DNA of 64,000 nt, taken from Methylorubrum rhodesianum. Lineage in GTDB: Bacteria > Pseudomonadota > Alphaproteobacteria > Rhizobiales > Beijerinckiaceae. The stretch spans positions 248,001-312,000 of the forward strand of contig NZ_JACHOS010000002.1 in NCBI RefSeq assembly GCF_014199985.1. The letters run 5' to 3'. This document shows, one piece after another, positions 54,463 through 63,805 of this stretch; position 1 is the stretch's first letter, and the number at the start of each line of letters is the position of its first letter. Made by a program: the position numbers and the translations under genes. Under the pieces are notes generated by a model. That model searched no databases. It was not told the origin of the DNA and saw only the letters and a list, made by a program, of their open reading frames with translations.

Positions 54463-54480
54463 TGTCAACTATGATTGACA
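54463..54480. promoter_or_regulatory. PpsR/CrtJ-type palindrome between crtE and crtD
   Basis: TGTCAACTATGATTGACA fits TGT-N12-ACA and is a near-perfect dyad. On each strand it contains TTGACA, a consensus -35 element, for crtD on the plus strand and crtE on the minus strand. A second, degenerate TGT-N12-TCA lies at 54450-54467. PpsR bound here could block both promoters. The -10 partners are weak. Confidence 0.7.
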
Positions 54481-54532
54481 CTAATCGCATTCCGGATCAA
54501 CGCTGGCAGCGGGGCGGAGCGAGTATCTTTCG

Positions 54533-56068
54533 ATGGAGAAGCGCGTCATCGTGATCGGCGCCGGGATCGGTGGTCTCGCCGCGGCGCTCAGCCTCGCTGC
54601 GTCGGGTTTCGACGTGACGGTGCTGGAGCGGGCTCCGTCCGTCGGCGGCAAGATGCGCTCGGTCTCGGTGAACGGAATTCCGGTCGAGGCGGGTCCGACT
54701 GTCTTCACCATGCGATGGGTGTTCGATGCGCTCTTCGCCGAAGCCGGCACGGATCTCGAGGCGGAGATTGGCCTGCGGCCCGCCTCCTTGCTGGCCCGTC
54801 ACGCCTGGAACGAGCGCGATCGGCTCGATCTGTTCGCCGACATCGACGCGTCCGCCGACGCCATCGGCGCCTTCGCCGGCGCCCGCGAGGCGGAGGGCTA
54901 CCGGCGCTTCTGCGCTCGCGCGGCGGAGGTCTACCAGACGCTCGAAGGACCGTTCATCCGTGCCGACCGGCCGAGCCCGGTCGATCTCGCCCAGCGCGTC
55001 GGCCTGTCGGGCATCGGCAGCCTCTGGCGCATCCAGCCCTTCGCGACGCTGTGGTCTGCCCTCGGCGAGTACTTCCGCGATCCGCGCCTGCGCCAACTCT
55101 TCGGACGCTACGCCACCTATTGCGGCGCCTCCCCCTTCGAGGCGCCGGCAACCCTGATGCTGGTCGCCCATGTCGAGCAGGCCGGGATCTGGACCGTCGA
55201 GGGTGGTCTGAGCCGTCTCGCCGCCGTCGTCGCCGGACTGGCGGAGCGACAGGGTGCCACGATCCGAACCGGCGAACACGTGGCGCGAATCGTGACCGAG
55301 GGCGGCCGTGTCGCGGGCGTCGAACTCGCCGACGGCGAGCGGTTGGCCGCCGACGCGGTGATCGCGAACGCGGACGTCGCCGCCCTCGGCGGGGGCTTAC
55401 TCGGCTCCGACGCGACCGCTGCCGGTGACCGGATCCCGCCCCGTGACCGGTCGCTGTCGGCGGTGACCCTCTGTCGAACGGCGGAGGCGAGAGGTTTCGG
55501 TCTCGCCCACCACAACGTGTTCTTCTCCGCCGATTACCGGGCCGAGTTCGACACGATCCTGCGCGGACGCCGGCTGCCGCAGGATCCGACCGTCTACGTC
55601 TGCGCCCAGGACCGGGACGGAAATGTCGGATCGGCGCCGGACGGTCCGGAACGCCTCCTCCTCCTCGTCAACGCCCCGGCCGATGGCGGGGAGCGTCCCC
55701 TCGAATCACGGGAGATCGCCGCATGCGAGACGAACATCCTTCACAAACTCTCGGCCTGCGGCCTGACGCTGGATACGACGGGCCCGGTGACGGTCACGAC
55801 CCCGGAGGATTTCGCGCGGCTATTTCCAGGGACGGGCGGCGCCCTCTACGGCCGGGCGTCCCACGGCTGGACGGCGACGTTCAAGCGGCCGGGGGCGCGG
55901 ACGCGGGTGCCGGGTCTCTACCTCGCGGGGGGGAGCGTGCATCCGGGGCCGGGCGTGCCGATGGCGGCGCAATCGGGCCGGCTCGCGGCGGCGGCACTGC
56001 GCGGGGACCTCGATTCGACGGCGCGGTCGCGCAAGGCGGCTACGTCTGGTGGTACGTCGATGCGGTGA
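54533..56068 (+). CDS. crtD: Methoxyneurosporene dehydrogenase (CrtD-type carotenoid desaturase)
   Basis: The 511-residue flavoprotein of the CrtI family has the N-terminal dinucleotide motif VIVIGAGIGGLAAALSLA and the C-terminal family motif LYLAGGSVHPGPGVPMA. It introduces the 3,4 double bond in hydroxylated or methoxylated carotenoids, and position next to crtC supports CrtD rather than CrtI. The final codons overlap the crtC coding frame (see the overlap finding). It diverges from crtE. Confidence 0.93.
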   Translation: MEKRVIVIGAGIGGLAAALSLAASGFDVTVLERAPSVGGKMRSVSVNGIPVEAGPTVFTMRWVFDALFAEAGTDLEAEIGLRPASLLARHAWNERDRLDLFADIDASADAIGAFAGAREAEGYRRFCARAAEVYQTLEGPFIRADRPSPVDLAQRVGLSGIGSLWRIQPFATLWSALGEYFRDPRLRQLFGRYATYCGASPFEAPATLMLVAHVEQAGIWTVEGGLSRLAAVVAGLAERQGATIRTGEHVARIVTEGGRVAGVELADGERLAADAVIANADVAALGGGLLGSDATAAGDRIPPRDRSLSAVTLCRTAEARGFGLAHHNVFFSADYRAEFDTILRGRRLPQDPTVYVCAQDRDGNVGSAPDGPERLLLLVNAPADGGERPLESREIAACETNILHKLSACGLTLDTTGPVTVTTPEDFARLFPGTGGALYGRASHGWTATFKRPGARTRVPGLYLAGGSVHPGPGVPMAAQSGRLAAAALRGDLDSTARSRKAATSGGTSMR

Positions 56069-56925
56069 GCGCGGACAGGCGCCAGGGGCTGACAATCATC
56101 GCCTTCATCGGCAGCGTGTTCTCGCCCTACTACGCCTGGGATGCGAAGCGGGACCCCTTTGCCCACTGCGCTGTCAACGTCGTTCTCTACGGCGAACGGG
56201 CGAATTGCTTTGCCATGACCGAGCGCAACGCCCGCGCGTTCAGCCGCGACGCGGCGAGCTTCAGCCTCGGCCCGTCCTCGCTCGAATGGGACGGCAGCGT
56301 GCTCACAATCCGCCTCGACGAGCGGTCGGCGCCGATCCCGCGCGCTGTCAGGGGTACGGTCCGGGTCCGGCCGAAGGCGCTGACGGCGCAGCCCTTCACC
56401 CTCGATGCGCACGGCCTGCATCGATGGTGGCCGATGGCGCCCGATTGCGATGTCGAAGCGACGTTCTCCGCGCCCTCGATCGCGTGGCGCGGCAGCGGCT
56501 ATCACGACACAAACGACGGCGACGGTGCCCTGGAGGACGCCTTTACGAACTGGACGTGGTGCCGCGCGCCGCTGACACGGGGATCGGCCATCCTCTACGA
56601 CGTGCGCCGGACCGACGGGAGCGACCAGAATCTGACGCTGCGCTTCGACGCCGACGGGTCCCGCCGCGAGATGGCCCCGCCACCCGCGGCCAGTCTGCCG
56701 CCGACGGGCCTGTGGCGGATGCCGCGCACGACCCGCAGCGACGGTGCGCAGGCACAGGTCGTGCGCACCTTCGAGGACACACCGTTCTACGCCCGCTCGC
56801 TCCTGGCCGCGACGCTCGATGGCGAGACGGTCCAGCCGGTGCACGAGAGTCTTTCGCTCAGGCGCTTCCGCAATCCGCTGGTGCGGCTGATGCTGCCGTT
56901 CCGGATGCCGCGGCGGATCGGCTAG
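56065..56925 (+). CDS. crtC: Carotenoid 1,2-hydratase (hydroxyneurosporene synthase)
   Basis: The 286-residue product from the GTG at 56065, which overlaps the crtD stop (GTGA). It contains LTIIAFIGSVFSPYYAWDAK, HCAVNVVLYG and the C-terminal domain with GSGYHDTNDGD and FEDTPFYARS, as in CrtC. It adds water at C1,2 of neurosporene or lycopene. The usual family N-terminus (WWY-D motif) is encoded in the same frame upstream at about 56038-56064, where no ATG, GTG or TTG is available. The true start is therefore uncertain. Confidence 0.88.
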   Translation: MSADRRQGLTIIAFIGSVFSPYYAWDAKRDPFAHCAVNVVLYGERANCFAMTERNARAFSRDAASFSLGPSSLEWDGSVLTIRLDERSAPIPRAVRGTVRVRPKALTAQPFTLDAHGLHRWWPMAPDCDVEATFSAPSIAWRGSGYHDTNDGDGALEDAFTNWTWCRAPLTRGSAILYDVRRTDGSDQNLTLRFDADGSRREMAPPPAASLPPTGLWRMPRTTRSDGAQAQVVRTFEDTPFYARSLLAATLDGETVQPVHESLSLRRFRNPLVRLMLPFRMPRRIG

Positions 56926-56931
56926 GGCCGA

Positions 56932-57552
56932 TCAGCCGACCTTCGCTTCGGCCTCGTCCTTGCGCTCGTGGCGCAGCAGCAGAGGCGTCTGCGCAAGGGC
57001 AAAGACGATGGTGAGCGGCATGATGCCGAACACCTTGAAGCTCACCCAGAAATCCTCGGTCTGCGTCCGCCAGACGATCTCGTTGAGCGCGGCGAGCGCG
57101 AGGAAGAACAGGCCCCAGCGGAAAGTGAGCTTGCGCCAGCCCTCATCCGTCAACGCGAACATGCTGTCGAGCACGACCGAGAGCAGCGACTTGTTGAAGG
57201 CGAGGCCGCCGAGCAGGACGAGGCCGAACAGCGTGTTCACGATGGTCGGCTTCATCATGATGAAGGTCTTGTCCTGAAGCGCCAGCGTCAGGCCGCCGAA
57301 CACGAGGACCACGACGCCGGAGACCAGCGGCATGATCGGCAGCCGCCGCAGCAGGGCGAAATGCACGCCGAGCGCGATCATCGTGGCGACGACGAAAACG
57401 CCGGTGGCGAGAAACAGCTTGCTCTCCGCCGTCACGCCGAAGCGCTCGGCATAAGCGTTGGTCAGGAAGAACACCGCGAGCGGGCCCACCTCCAGCGCCA
57501 GCTTGAGCAGCGGCGGCAGGTGGCGGCGGGGCGGAACGCTCTCGACCTTCAT
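56932..57552 (-). CDS. yciB: Inner membrane-spanning protein YciB (septation protein A family)
   Basis: The 206-residue integral membrane protein has about five hydrophobic segments and the family motifs [33 protein letters not shown] and [15 protein letters not shown]. Homologues are needed for normal envelope integrity or septation. The ATG at 57552 was chosen over a distant upstream start. It ends in a charged tail ([13 protein letters not shown]). ftsY lies 43 bp upstream on the same strand. Confidence 0.93.
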   Translation of the reverse strand: MKVESVPPRRHLPPLLKLALEVGPLAVFFLTNAYAERFGVTAESKLFLATGVFVVATMIALGVHFALLRRLPIMPLVSGVVVLVFGGLTLALQDKTFIMMKPTIVNTLFGLVLLGGLAFNKSLLSVVLDSMFALTDEGWRKLTFRWGLFFLALAALNEIVWRTQTEDFWVSFKVFGIMPLTIVFALAQTPLLLRHERKDEAEAKVG

Positions 57553-57595
57553 GCTGAGGTTCTCACGAGACTGCGAGGGAACGGCAGGCAAACGC

Positions 57596-59053
57596 TTACT
57601 CCTTGGGAAGACCGGTGATCGCTCTGGCGAAATCCCGCGCGGCGAACGGCTCCAGATCCTCCACACCCTCGCCGACCCCGATGAAATGCACGGGCAGGCC
57701 GAACTTCGCGGCGAGTGCCACCAGAATACCGCCTCGCGCGGTTCCGTCGAGCTTCGTCATCACGAGGCCGGATACGGGGGCGGCCTGCGAGAACAGCTCG
57801 ACCTGGCTCAGCGCGTTCTGGCCGACGGTGGCGTCGAGCACCAGCAGGGTGGCGTGGGGCGCCTCCGGATCGAGCTTGCGGATGACACGGACGATCTTTT
57901 CCAGCTCCGCCATCAGCCCGGCCTTGTTCTGCAAGCGGCCGGCGGTATCGATCAGCAGCACATCGGTGCCGTTCTCCCGCGCCTCCTTGAATGCGTCGAA
58001 GGCGAGTCCCGCCGCATCGGAGCCGTGTTCGCGGCTGATGACGGGGGTGTTGGTGCGCTCTCCCCAGACGCGTAGCTGTTCGATCGCCGCCGCGCGGAAG
58101 GTGTCGCCCGCCGCCAGCATGACGCTGCGGCCTTCCGCCTTGAACTTCAGCGAGAGCTTGCCGATCGTCGTCGTCTTGCCGGCGCCGTTCACGCCGACGG
58201 TCAGGATCACGTAGGGCTTTTTCGAGGAGTCGATCTCGATCGGCGTCGCCACCGGGTCGAGCGCCCGCTCGATCTCGGTCGCGAGGATGGCGCGCACCTC
58301 ATCGGGCGAGATGCCCTTCTCGTAGCGACCCTTGCCGACCGCCTCCGCCATCCGCGTCGCCGTCTCCACGCCGAAATCGGCCTGGATCAGCGCGTCCTCC
58401 AGATCCTCCAGGGTGGTGGCGTCGAGCTTGCGCTTGGTGAACAGGCCCGTCACCCGGTCCGACAGGGCGGACGAGGTGCGGCGCATGCCGGCCGTGAGCC
58501 GCGACCACCAACCCCGCTTCTCCGTGCCCTCGACGGCTCCCGAGATCGCGTCGCTGGCCAGAGCCGCGGCGGCATCGACGGGTTGAATGTCGGCCTCGGC
58601 CGGCGGTTGCGCCTCGGACAAGGTCGATTTCTCGGACTCATCGCCGGTCAGGCGCGACCACCAGTTCCGCTTCTCGGCCTGTTCGACCGTGGGGGTATCC
58701 GGCTCCGCAATCGACTCGTCGCGCTCCGGCGCCTCTCCGGACGGCGGCTGCGGTTCGGGCTGGAGGTCGGCACCCTCGAGCTCATCGGGAATGCGATTCT
58801 TGTCGGGATCCTCGGGCGCCGGCTCGCTGACCGGCGGCGGTACGTGGGAGACGTCGTCCGCAGCGGTGGCGAAGTCCGGCTGGCCTTCCGACTCGGAGGC
58901 CGGCGACAGTGGATCCGGCGTGACCGGCGCCTCGGCAGGCCCCTGCTCGACCGGCACCTGCTCCGCGGGCACTTCTTCCGCAGGCTTGGCCTCGGGCGTG
59001 CCCTTGCGCCCGAACAGGCGTCCGAACCAGCCGGGCTTCTCGTCGTCGCTCAT
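57596..59053 (-). CDS. ftsY: Signal recognition particle receptor FtsY
   Basis: The 485-residue SRP-type GTPase has an acidic, Pro/Glu-rich A region of about 195 residues, a four-helix N domain and a G domain with [14 protein letters not shown] (P-loop near 287), DTAGRL and [10 protein letters not shown]. It receives SRP-ribosome complexes at the membrane. Three short basic-aromatic motifs (KPGWFGRL at 6-13, KRNWWSRL at 128-135, KRGWWSRL at 179-186) are repeated in the A region and may bind lipid. It lies next to yciB, and mtaB and dapF are close by, an ordinary alphaproteobacterial setting. Confidence 0.96.
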   Translation of the reverse strand: MSDDEKPGWFGRLFGRKGTPEAKPAEEVPAEQVPVEQGPAEAPVTPDPLSPASESEGQPDFATAADDVSHVPPPVSEPAPEDPDKNRIPDELEGADLQPEPQPPSGEAPERDESIAEPDTPTVEQAEKRNWWSRLTGDESEKSTLSEAQPPAEADIQPVDAAAALASDAISGAVEGTEKRGWWSRLTAGMRRTSSALSDRVTGLFTKRKLDATTLEDLEDALIQADFGVETATRMAEAVGKGRYEKGISPDEVRAILATEIERALDPVATPIEIDSSKKPYVILTVGVNGAGKTTTIGKLSLKFKAEGRSVMLAAGDTFRAAAIEQLRVWGERTNTPVISREHGSDAAGLAFDAFKEARENGTDVLLIDTAGRLQNKAGLMAELEKIVRVIRKLDPEAPHATLLVLDATVGQNALSQVELFSQAAPVSGLVMTKLDGTARGGILVALAAKFGLPVHFIGVGEGVEDLEPFAARDFARAITGLPKE

Positions 59054-59109
59054 CCCAGTCCCTTGCTCAAACCTTGCCCGCGACGATCCGGCATTCTAGC
59101 CCGTGGGGC

Positions 59110-59829
59110 ATGAACGCGCGTGTTTCAGTGCCGGATCGCACCGCCGAACCGGAAATAGGTCTTTCCCTGCTCTACCGCGATGCCCTGATGCTCGTCATCG
59201 ACAAGCCGGCAGGTTTGCCGGTGCATCCGGGCCCGAAGGGCGGGCCGACCTTGACCGACCATCTCGACGCCCTCCGCTTCGGCCTGCCGCGCCGGCCGGA
59301 GGCCGCGCACCGGCTCGACCGCGACACCTCGGGCTGCCTCGTGCTCGGCCGCCACGCCAAGGCGCTCGCGCGTTTGAACCGCCTGTTCGCCGAGGGCAAG
59401 GTGGACAAGACCTATTGGGCCTTGGTCGAGGGCGGACCCGAGGAGATGGAAGGGCGCATCGACCTGCCGCTCGCCAGGCGGTCAGACGATCCGCGCAGCT
59501 GGTGGATGAAGACCGACCCGGCCGGCGCTCCGTCCCTCACGCTGTTCCGCGTGCTCGGGCGGGCACAGGGCCAGGCTTGGCTCGAATTGAAGCCGGTGAC
59601 GGGGCGGACGCACCAGCTTCGCGTCCATTGTACGGCCATGGGCTGGCCGATCTGCGGGGACGCGATCTACGGGCAGGCCGGACGGGACGGTCCGGGCCTG
59701 CAGCTGCATGCGCGGAAGTTGCGCCTGCCGCTCTATCCGAAGCGAGAGGCCATCGCCGTGGAGGCGCCCGCCCCCGCGCATATGCGGAGGGATCTTGAGG
59801 CCTGCGGGCTGGCGCCCGCCGGTTCATGA
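59110..59829 (+). CDS. RluA-family pseudouridine synthase
   Basis: The ATG at 59110 gives 239 residues. The catalytic Asp lies in HRLDRDTSG. The other family motifs are LLYRDALMLVIDKPAGLPVHPG, DKTYWALVEG and GRTHQLRVH. There is no S4 domain, so it is of the short RluA/TruC-like class that modifies rRNA or tRNA uridine. The target is not readable from the sequence. It diverges from ftsY with a 56-bp gap. Confidence 0.92.
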   Translation: MNARVSVPDRTAEPEIGLSLLYRDALMLVIDKPAGLPVHPGPKGGPTLTDHLDALRFGLPRRPEAAHRLDRDTSGCLVLGRHAKALARLNRLFAEGKVDKTYWALVEGGPEEMEGRIDLPLARRSDDPRSWWMKTDPAGAPSLTLFRVLGRAQGQAWLELKPVTGRTHQLRVHCTAMGWPICGDAIYGQAGRDGPGLQLHARKLRLPLYPKREAIAVEAPAPAHMRRDLEACGLAPAGS

Positions 59830-59935
59830 TTGTCCCCCTTTCGAGAGAGATCCGTTTCTCCAGGCAGCCGAAATGCCTTCGGCAGAGGTCCGGCTAGGCC
59901 TTCGACCACCGCACGGACGAGACGCGTCGGCGGGG

Positions 59936-61168
59936 TCATGCCACGTGCAGAGCCTGCCCATCATGAGCGGCGACGGTGACGTCGAGGATCTCCCCCGCCG
60001 GCACCGCCTCGGCGAAGCGCACCGGCGTAAAAGCCTCCGTCCGCCCCGTACCGCCCCGCTCGGTCAGCACCCGGCGGCGTGCGCCGACCTCGGCATCGAG
60101 ATGGCGGGCGAAAGCGGCTGCCCCGGCTTCCCGCAGACGCGCGGCCCGCGCGCGGATCACGTCACCGGGCACCGCCGGCATCCGTGCGGCCGGGGTTCCG
60201 GGGCGCGGCGAGTAGGGAAAGACGTGCAGATGCGTCAGCCCGCACTCCGCCACGAGGTCGAGGGAGCGGGCGAACTGTGCCTCGGTCTCGGTCGGAAACC
60301 CGGCGATGAGATCGGCGCCGAAGACGATGTCGGGACGCAGGTCGCGCAGGATCGCGCAGAGGCGGATCGCGTCGCCCCGGGCGTGGCGCCGCTTCATCCG
60401 CTTGAGGATGAGGTCATCACCCGCCTGGAGCGAGAGGTGGACGTGCGGCATCAGCCTCGGCTCCTCTGCGAAAGCGGCGATCAGCTCGGCATCGGCTTCC
60501 ACCGAATCGATGGAGGAAAGGCGAAGGCGAGGGAGATCCGGCACCTCGGCGAGGATCGTGCGGACGAGGCACCCGAGGCTCAGGTCGGGATCGAGATCGC
60601 GCCCATAGGCCGTGAGATCGACGCCCGTGAGCACCACTTCGCGGCCGCCATGCTCGACGATGCGGCGCACCTGCGCCACGGCTTCGGCGACCGGGACCGA
60701 GCGTGAATGGCCGCGGCCGAACGGGATGACGCAGAAGGTGCAGCGGTGGTCGCAGCCGTTCTGGACCGGCACGAACGCGCGGGTATGCCCGCTCATGCCG
60801 GCGATGCGCGTCGGCTCGGCCCGGCGCACCGCCATGATGTCCTCCGATGCGGGCACGGCACCGTCGCGCCAGCTCTCCGGTCTCAGCTTCGCCGCGTTGC
60901 CGACGAGGCGCGTCACCTCAGGCATCTCGGCATAGTGCGCGCGCTCGACCTCGGCGCCGCAGCCGGTCACGACGATCTCGGCGTCGGGCCGCTGGCGGGC
61001 AAGGCGGCGGATCGCCTTGCGGGCCTGACGACCGGCCTCGGAGGTGACGGCGCAGGTATTGACCACGACGAGGTCGCGGCCCTCCGCCCCGGCCTCGGCA
61101 TGGCCGCGCATCACCTCCGACTCGACGGTGTTGAGCCGGCAGCCGAAGGTGAGCGTCTCGACGCTCAC
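59936..61168 (-). CDS. mtaB: tRNA methylthiotransferase MtaB (t6A37 C2 methylthio)
   Basis: The GTG at 61168 gives about 410 residues: N-terminal cluster Cys in FGCRLN, NTCAVT and GCGAEV, the radical-SAM motif [11 protein letters not shown], and a C-terminal TRAM-like region. The enzyme adds a methylthio group to N6-threonylcarbamoyladenosine 37 of tRNA. The start overlaps the dapF stop (GTGA), so the two genes are coupled. The pairing dapF-mtaB-ftsY is common in alphaproteobacteria. Confidence 0.95.
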   Translation of the reverse strand: MSVETLTFGCRLNTVESEVMRGHAEAGAEGRDLVVVNTCAVTSEAGRQARKAIRRLARQRPDAEIVVTGCGAEVERAHYAEMPEVTRLVGNAAKLRPESWRDGAVPASEDIMAVRRAEPTRIAGMSGHTRAFVPVQNGCDHRCTFCVIPFGRGHSRSVPVAEAVAQVRRIVEHGGREVVLTGVDLTAYGRDLDPDLSLGCLVRTILAEVPDLPRLRLSSIDSVEADAELIAAFAEEPRLMPHVHLSLQAGDDLILKRMKRRHARGDAIRLCAILRDLRPDIVFGADLIAGFPTETEAQFARSLDLVAECGLTHLHVFPYSPRPGTPAARMPAVPGDVIRARAARLREAGAAAFARHLDAEVGARRRVLTERGGTGRTEAFTPVRFAEAVPAGEILDVTVAAHDGQALHVA

Positions 61169-62055
61169 CCGTCGAGCCCGGCGAACAGATCGGCAGCGAA
61201 GGTGCCCTCGCCCTCGAGATAGACCGGGCCGGTCATCAGCACGTGGTCGTCGGCGCGCCACTCGATCGAGAGTTCGCCGCCGGGCAGCGCCACGCGGGCG
61301 GCGCGACCGATCATGCGCAGGCGCGAGGCCGCCACCACCGTGGCGCAGGCCGCCGTGCCGCAGGCGAGCGTCAGCCCGGCGCCGCGCTCCCAGACCCGCA
61401 GCTTGATCGTGTCGCGACCGGTCACCTGGGCGATGGAGATGTTGGCGCGCTCAGGGAAGATCGGGTGCGATTCGAGCAGCGGGCCGATGCGGCCGAGGTC
61501 GAACGTGTCCGGATCGCGCTCGACGAAGAAGATCGCGTGCGGATTGCCCATGCTCACCGCAGCGGGCGAGTGCAGGATCGGATCGTCGATCGGACCGACC
61601 TGCAGCTCGATTCGCCGGGTGTCGGGGAAGGGCTCGGCGAGGGGAATCTCGTCCCAGCGCAGGCGCGGCTGCCCCATGTCGACGGTGAAGGAACGGTCGG
61701 TCACGCGCCTTACGGCGACCAACCCCGCCTTCGTCTCGAGCGTCAGGCTGCCGTTCTCGGCGGGCCGGGCCATCGCCGGATCGTCGAGCAACGCGTAGCC
61801 GACGCAGCGGGTGCCGTTGCCGCAGGCGCCCGATTCCGAGCCATCGGTGTTGTAGATGCGCATGAACGCATCGGTGCCCGGCGTGACGGGATCGTGCACG
61901 ACCATGAGCTGGTCGAACCGCGAATGCGCGTCGGCGGCAATGGTGCGGGCCTCGGCCGGCGTGACGCGAATCGACGTGCCGCGCAGATCGAGCACGACGA
62001 TGGCGTTGCCGGCACCGTGCATCTTCAGGAAGCGGCGCTCTGCGAGAGGGCTCAT
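61165..62055 (-). CDS. dapF: Diaminopimelate epimerase
   Basis: The ATG at 62055 gives 296 residues with both catalytic Cys sites: [12 protein letters not shown] and [11 protein letters not shown]. It interconverts LL- and meso-diaminopimelate for lysine and peptidoglycan synthesis. The N-terminal [13 protein letters not shown] is typical. It is the first gene of the dapF-mtaB pair, and the preceding region diverges toward the GyrI-like gene. Confidence 0.97.
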   Translation of the reverse strand: MSPLAERRFLKMHGAGNAIVVLDLRGTSIRVTPAEARTIAADAHSRFDQLMVVHDPVTPGTDAFMRIYNTDGSESGACGNGTRCVGYALLDDPAMARPAENGSLTLETKAGLVAVRRVTDRSFTVDMGQPRLRWDEIPLAEPFPDTRRIELQVGPIDDPILHSPAAVSMGNPHAIFFVERDPDTFDLGRIGPLLESHPIFPERANISIAQVTGRDTIKLRVWERGAGLTLACGTAACATVVAASRLRMIGRAARVALPGGELSIEWRADDHVLMTGPVYLEGEGTFAADLFAGLDG

Positions 62056-62229
62056 CGGACCTCTGACGACCTTGTCTGCGGAGATGCGGGGGTTGGCGCG
62101 GCGTATATGGCAAAAGCGCGCCGGCCGCGAGTCGGGCGGGAGGGACCGCATCGTCGCGCCGCAACGGTCTCGCGCGGGGCGCGTTTCGGCCCTACCCTGT
62201 CGGCATCGGCCAATCGGAGCCTCATCGCC

Positions 62230-62979
62230 TTGACCCGTCTCGCCACCCTCGCCGCGGGCCTCCTCGCTCTCGTCCCTGTCCTCACTTCCGCGACACTCGC
62301 TCAAAACGCGCCGCCGCCCAGCAACGCCCCCTCCCCCGCCGAGACGAACCCGTTGCCGACGACCACCGTGCCGGACACCTCAAAATCCGGGCCTGATCCG
62401 GCCTCGCCCGCCCCCCAACAGGTGCCGATCCCCCGCCCAGCGCAGTCGGGTGCGGCGCAAACGCTCACGCCGCCGGCCTCCACCCTGCCGACCCTCGTGC
62501 CGACGCCGGCCGAGCCCAACGATGTTGACGCGGTGACGCTGCCGGCCAAGCCGGTGGCAATTCTCTCGGGCGAGACAAAGTGGGAGGACGCGCGGGCGAA
62601 TCTGCGCACGGCCTTCAAGACCATCGGCGAGACGCTGAGGAGGCTCAACCTCAAGCCGGCGGGCCGCCCGATCGCCCTGTTCACCAAGACTGCGGATGAC
62701 GGCTTCCAGTACGAGGCGATGATCCCGATCGAGGCGTCTCCGGCGGAAGGCGCCGGGGGCGGCGACGTGAAGTTCGGTTCGAGCCCGAGCGGGAAGGCCC
62801 TGCGCTACAAGCACAGCGGCACCTACGAGGAGATCGACGGCACCTACGAGACGCTGATCGCCTATCTGGACGCGAAGGAGATCCCGGTTCAGGACCGCTT
62901 CCTTGAGGAGTACGTGACCGATCTCGGAGAGGGTGCCGACGACCGGCTCGACATCAACATCTACGCGCTCGAGAAGTAG
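62230..62979 (+). CDS. Exported GyrI-like / effector-binding-domain protein
   Basis: The sequence is Pro-rich after an export signal ([19 protein letters not shown]). A C-terminal domain (about 95-249) resembles the AraC effector-binding/GyrI-like fold: [51 protein letters not shown]. The start is uncertain. TTG at 62230 gives 249 residues; an ATG at 62107 would add 41. Such domains bind small molecules, and the ligand and role in the periplasm are unknown. Confidence 0.75.
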   Translation: MTRLATLAAGLLALVPVLTSATLAQNAPPPSNAPSPAETNPLPTTTVPDTSKSGPDPASPAPQQVPIPRPAQSGAAQTLTPPASTLPTLVPTPAEPNDVDAVTLPAKPVAILSGETKWEDARANLRTAFKTIGETLRRLNLKPAGRPIALFTKTADDGFQYEAMIPIEASPAEGAGGGDVKFGSSPSGKALRYKHSGTYEEIDGTYETLIAYLDAKEIPVQDRFLEEYVTDLGEGADDRLDINIYALEK

Positions 62980-63028
62980 CGGTGTCGCGGGCCTGGAACC
63001 GCCGAATCCACTCGCGGATTCGGCTATC

Positions 63029-63805
63029 ATGCCGCTGTTTCCCGATACCATCCGCCCTGACGAGCCCCGCCGCCGACGCCGCGAGGCGCCGACGGCGCCG
63101 TCCGAGCCCCTCAAGGACAAGGCGCTTGAGATCTATCGTCGGCTCTGCGGGGTCTACGAATGTCCGATCCCGTACTTCCACAGCCTCGATCCGCTCTCGG
63201 AGCTGATCTCCTCCCTCCTCTCGCACCGGACGCGCAACGCCGATTCCGGCCGCGCCTTCAAGGCGCTTCGGGCACGCTGGCCCGATTGGGCGATGGTCGA
63301 GGAGGCCGGCGTGGCGGAGATCGAGGAGACGATCCGCGGCGTGACGTGGCCTGAATTGAAGGCGCCGCGAATCAAGGCGGTCCTGAGTGCCGTCCGAGAC
63401 CGGGTGGGCTCGCTCACCCTCGATTTCCTCGCAGCGATGAGCGTCGATGAGGCGCGCGGCTGGCTCGAAGCCATCCCCGGCATCGGGCCGAAGACGAGCG
63501 CCGCCGTCCTGTCGTTCTCGACCCTGCGGATGCCGGCCCTGCCGGTGGACAGCCACCATCACCGCGTCGCTCAGCGAACCGGACTCATCGGTCCGAAGGT
63601 CGATGTCGGGCCGAGCCACGCCGTACTGCGGGCGCAACTGCCCGACGATTGGTCGGCACAGGCGCTCTACGACAATCACGAGGTGCTGATGCTGCACGGC
63701 CAGCGCGTCTGCTTCCATCGCTCCCCGGCCTGCGACCGCTGCGTGCTCCTCGACATCTGTCCGACGGGGCAGGTCCGCGAGGCGAAAGCGGCCGGGCGGA
63801 CTTAG
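63029..63805 (+). CDS. nth: Endonuclease III-family DNA glycosylase
   Basis: The ATG at 63029 gives 258 residues. The helix-hairpin-helix is IPGIGPKTSAAVLSF with the catalytic Lys, the catalytic Asp is in PVDSHHHRV, and a [4Fe-4S] cluster is bound by Cys in the C-X6-C-X2-C-X5-C arrangement (CFHRSPACDRCVLLDIC). It removes oxidised pyrimidines. The residues after the catalytic Asp differ from the usual VDTHVxR form. The stop overlaps the convergent gene at the window edge. Confidence 0.88.
   Translation: MPLFPDTIRPDEPRRRRREAPTAPSEPLKDKALEIYRRLCGVYECPIPYFHSLDPLSELISSLLSHRTRNADSGRAFKALRARWPDWAMVEEAGVAEIEETIRGVTWPELKAPRIKAVLSAVRDRVGSLTLDFLAAMSVDEARGWLEAIPGIGPKTSAAVLSFSTLRMPALPVDSHHHRVAQRTGLIGPKVDVGPSHAVLRAQLPDDWSAQALYDNHEVLMLHGQRVCFHRSPACDRCVLLDICPTGQVREAKAAGRT

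Noticed and set aside
55723..56925. A 400-residue CrtC starting at ATG 55723
   Set aside because: The first 100 residues are a shifted-frame copy of crtD codons with no CrtC similarity until about 56035, so this start is unlikely.
54533..56925. A frameshift sequencing error joining crtD and crtC
   Set aside because: Both proteins are complete to family-typical ends and the GTGA overlap is normal operon structure; only the CrtC N-terminus is unclear.
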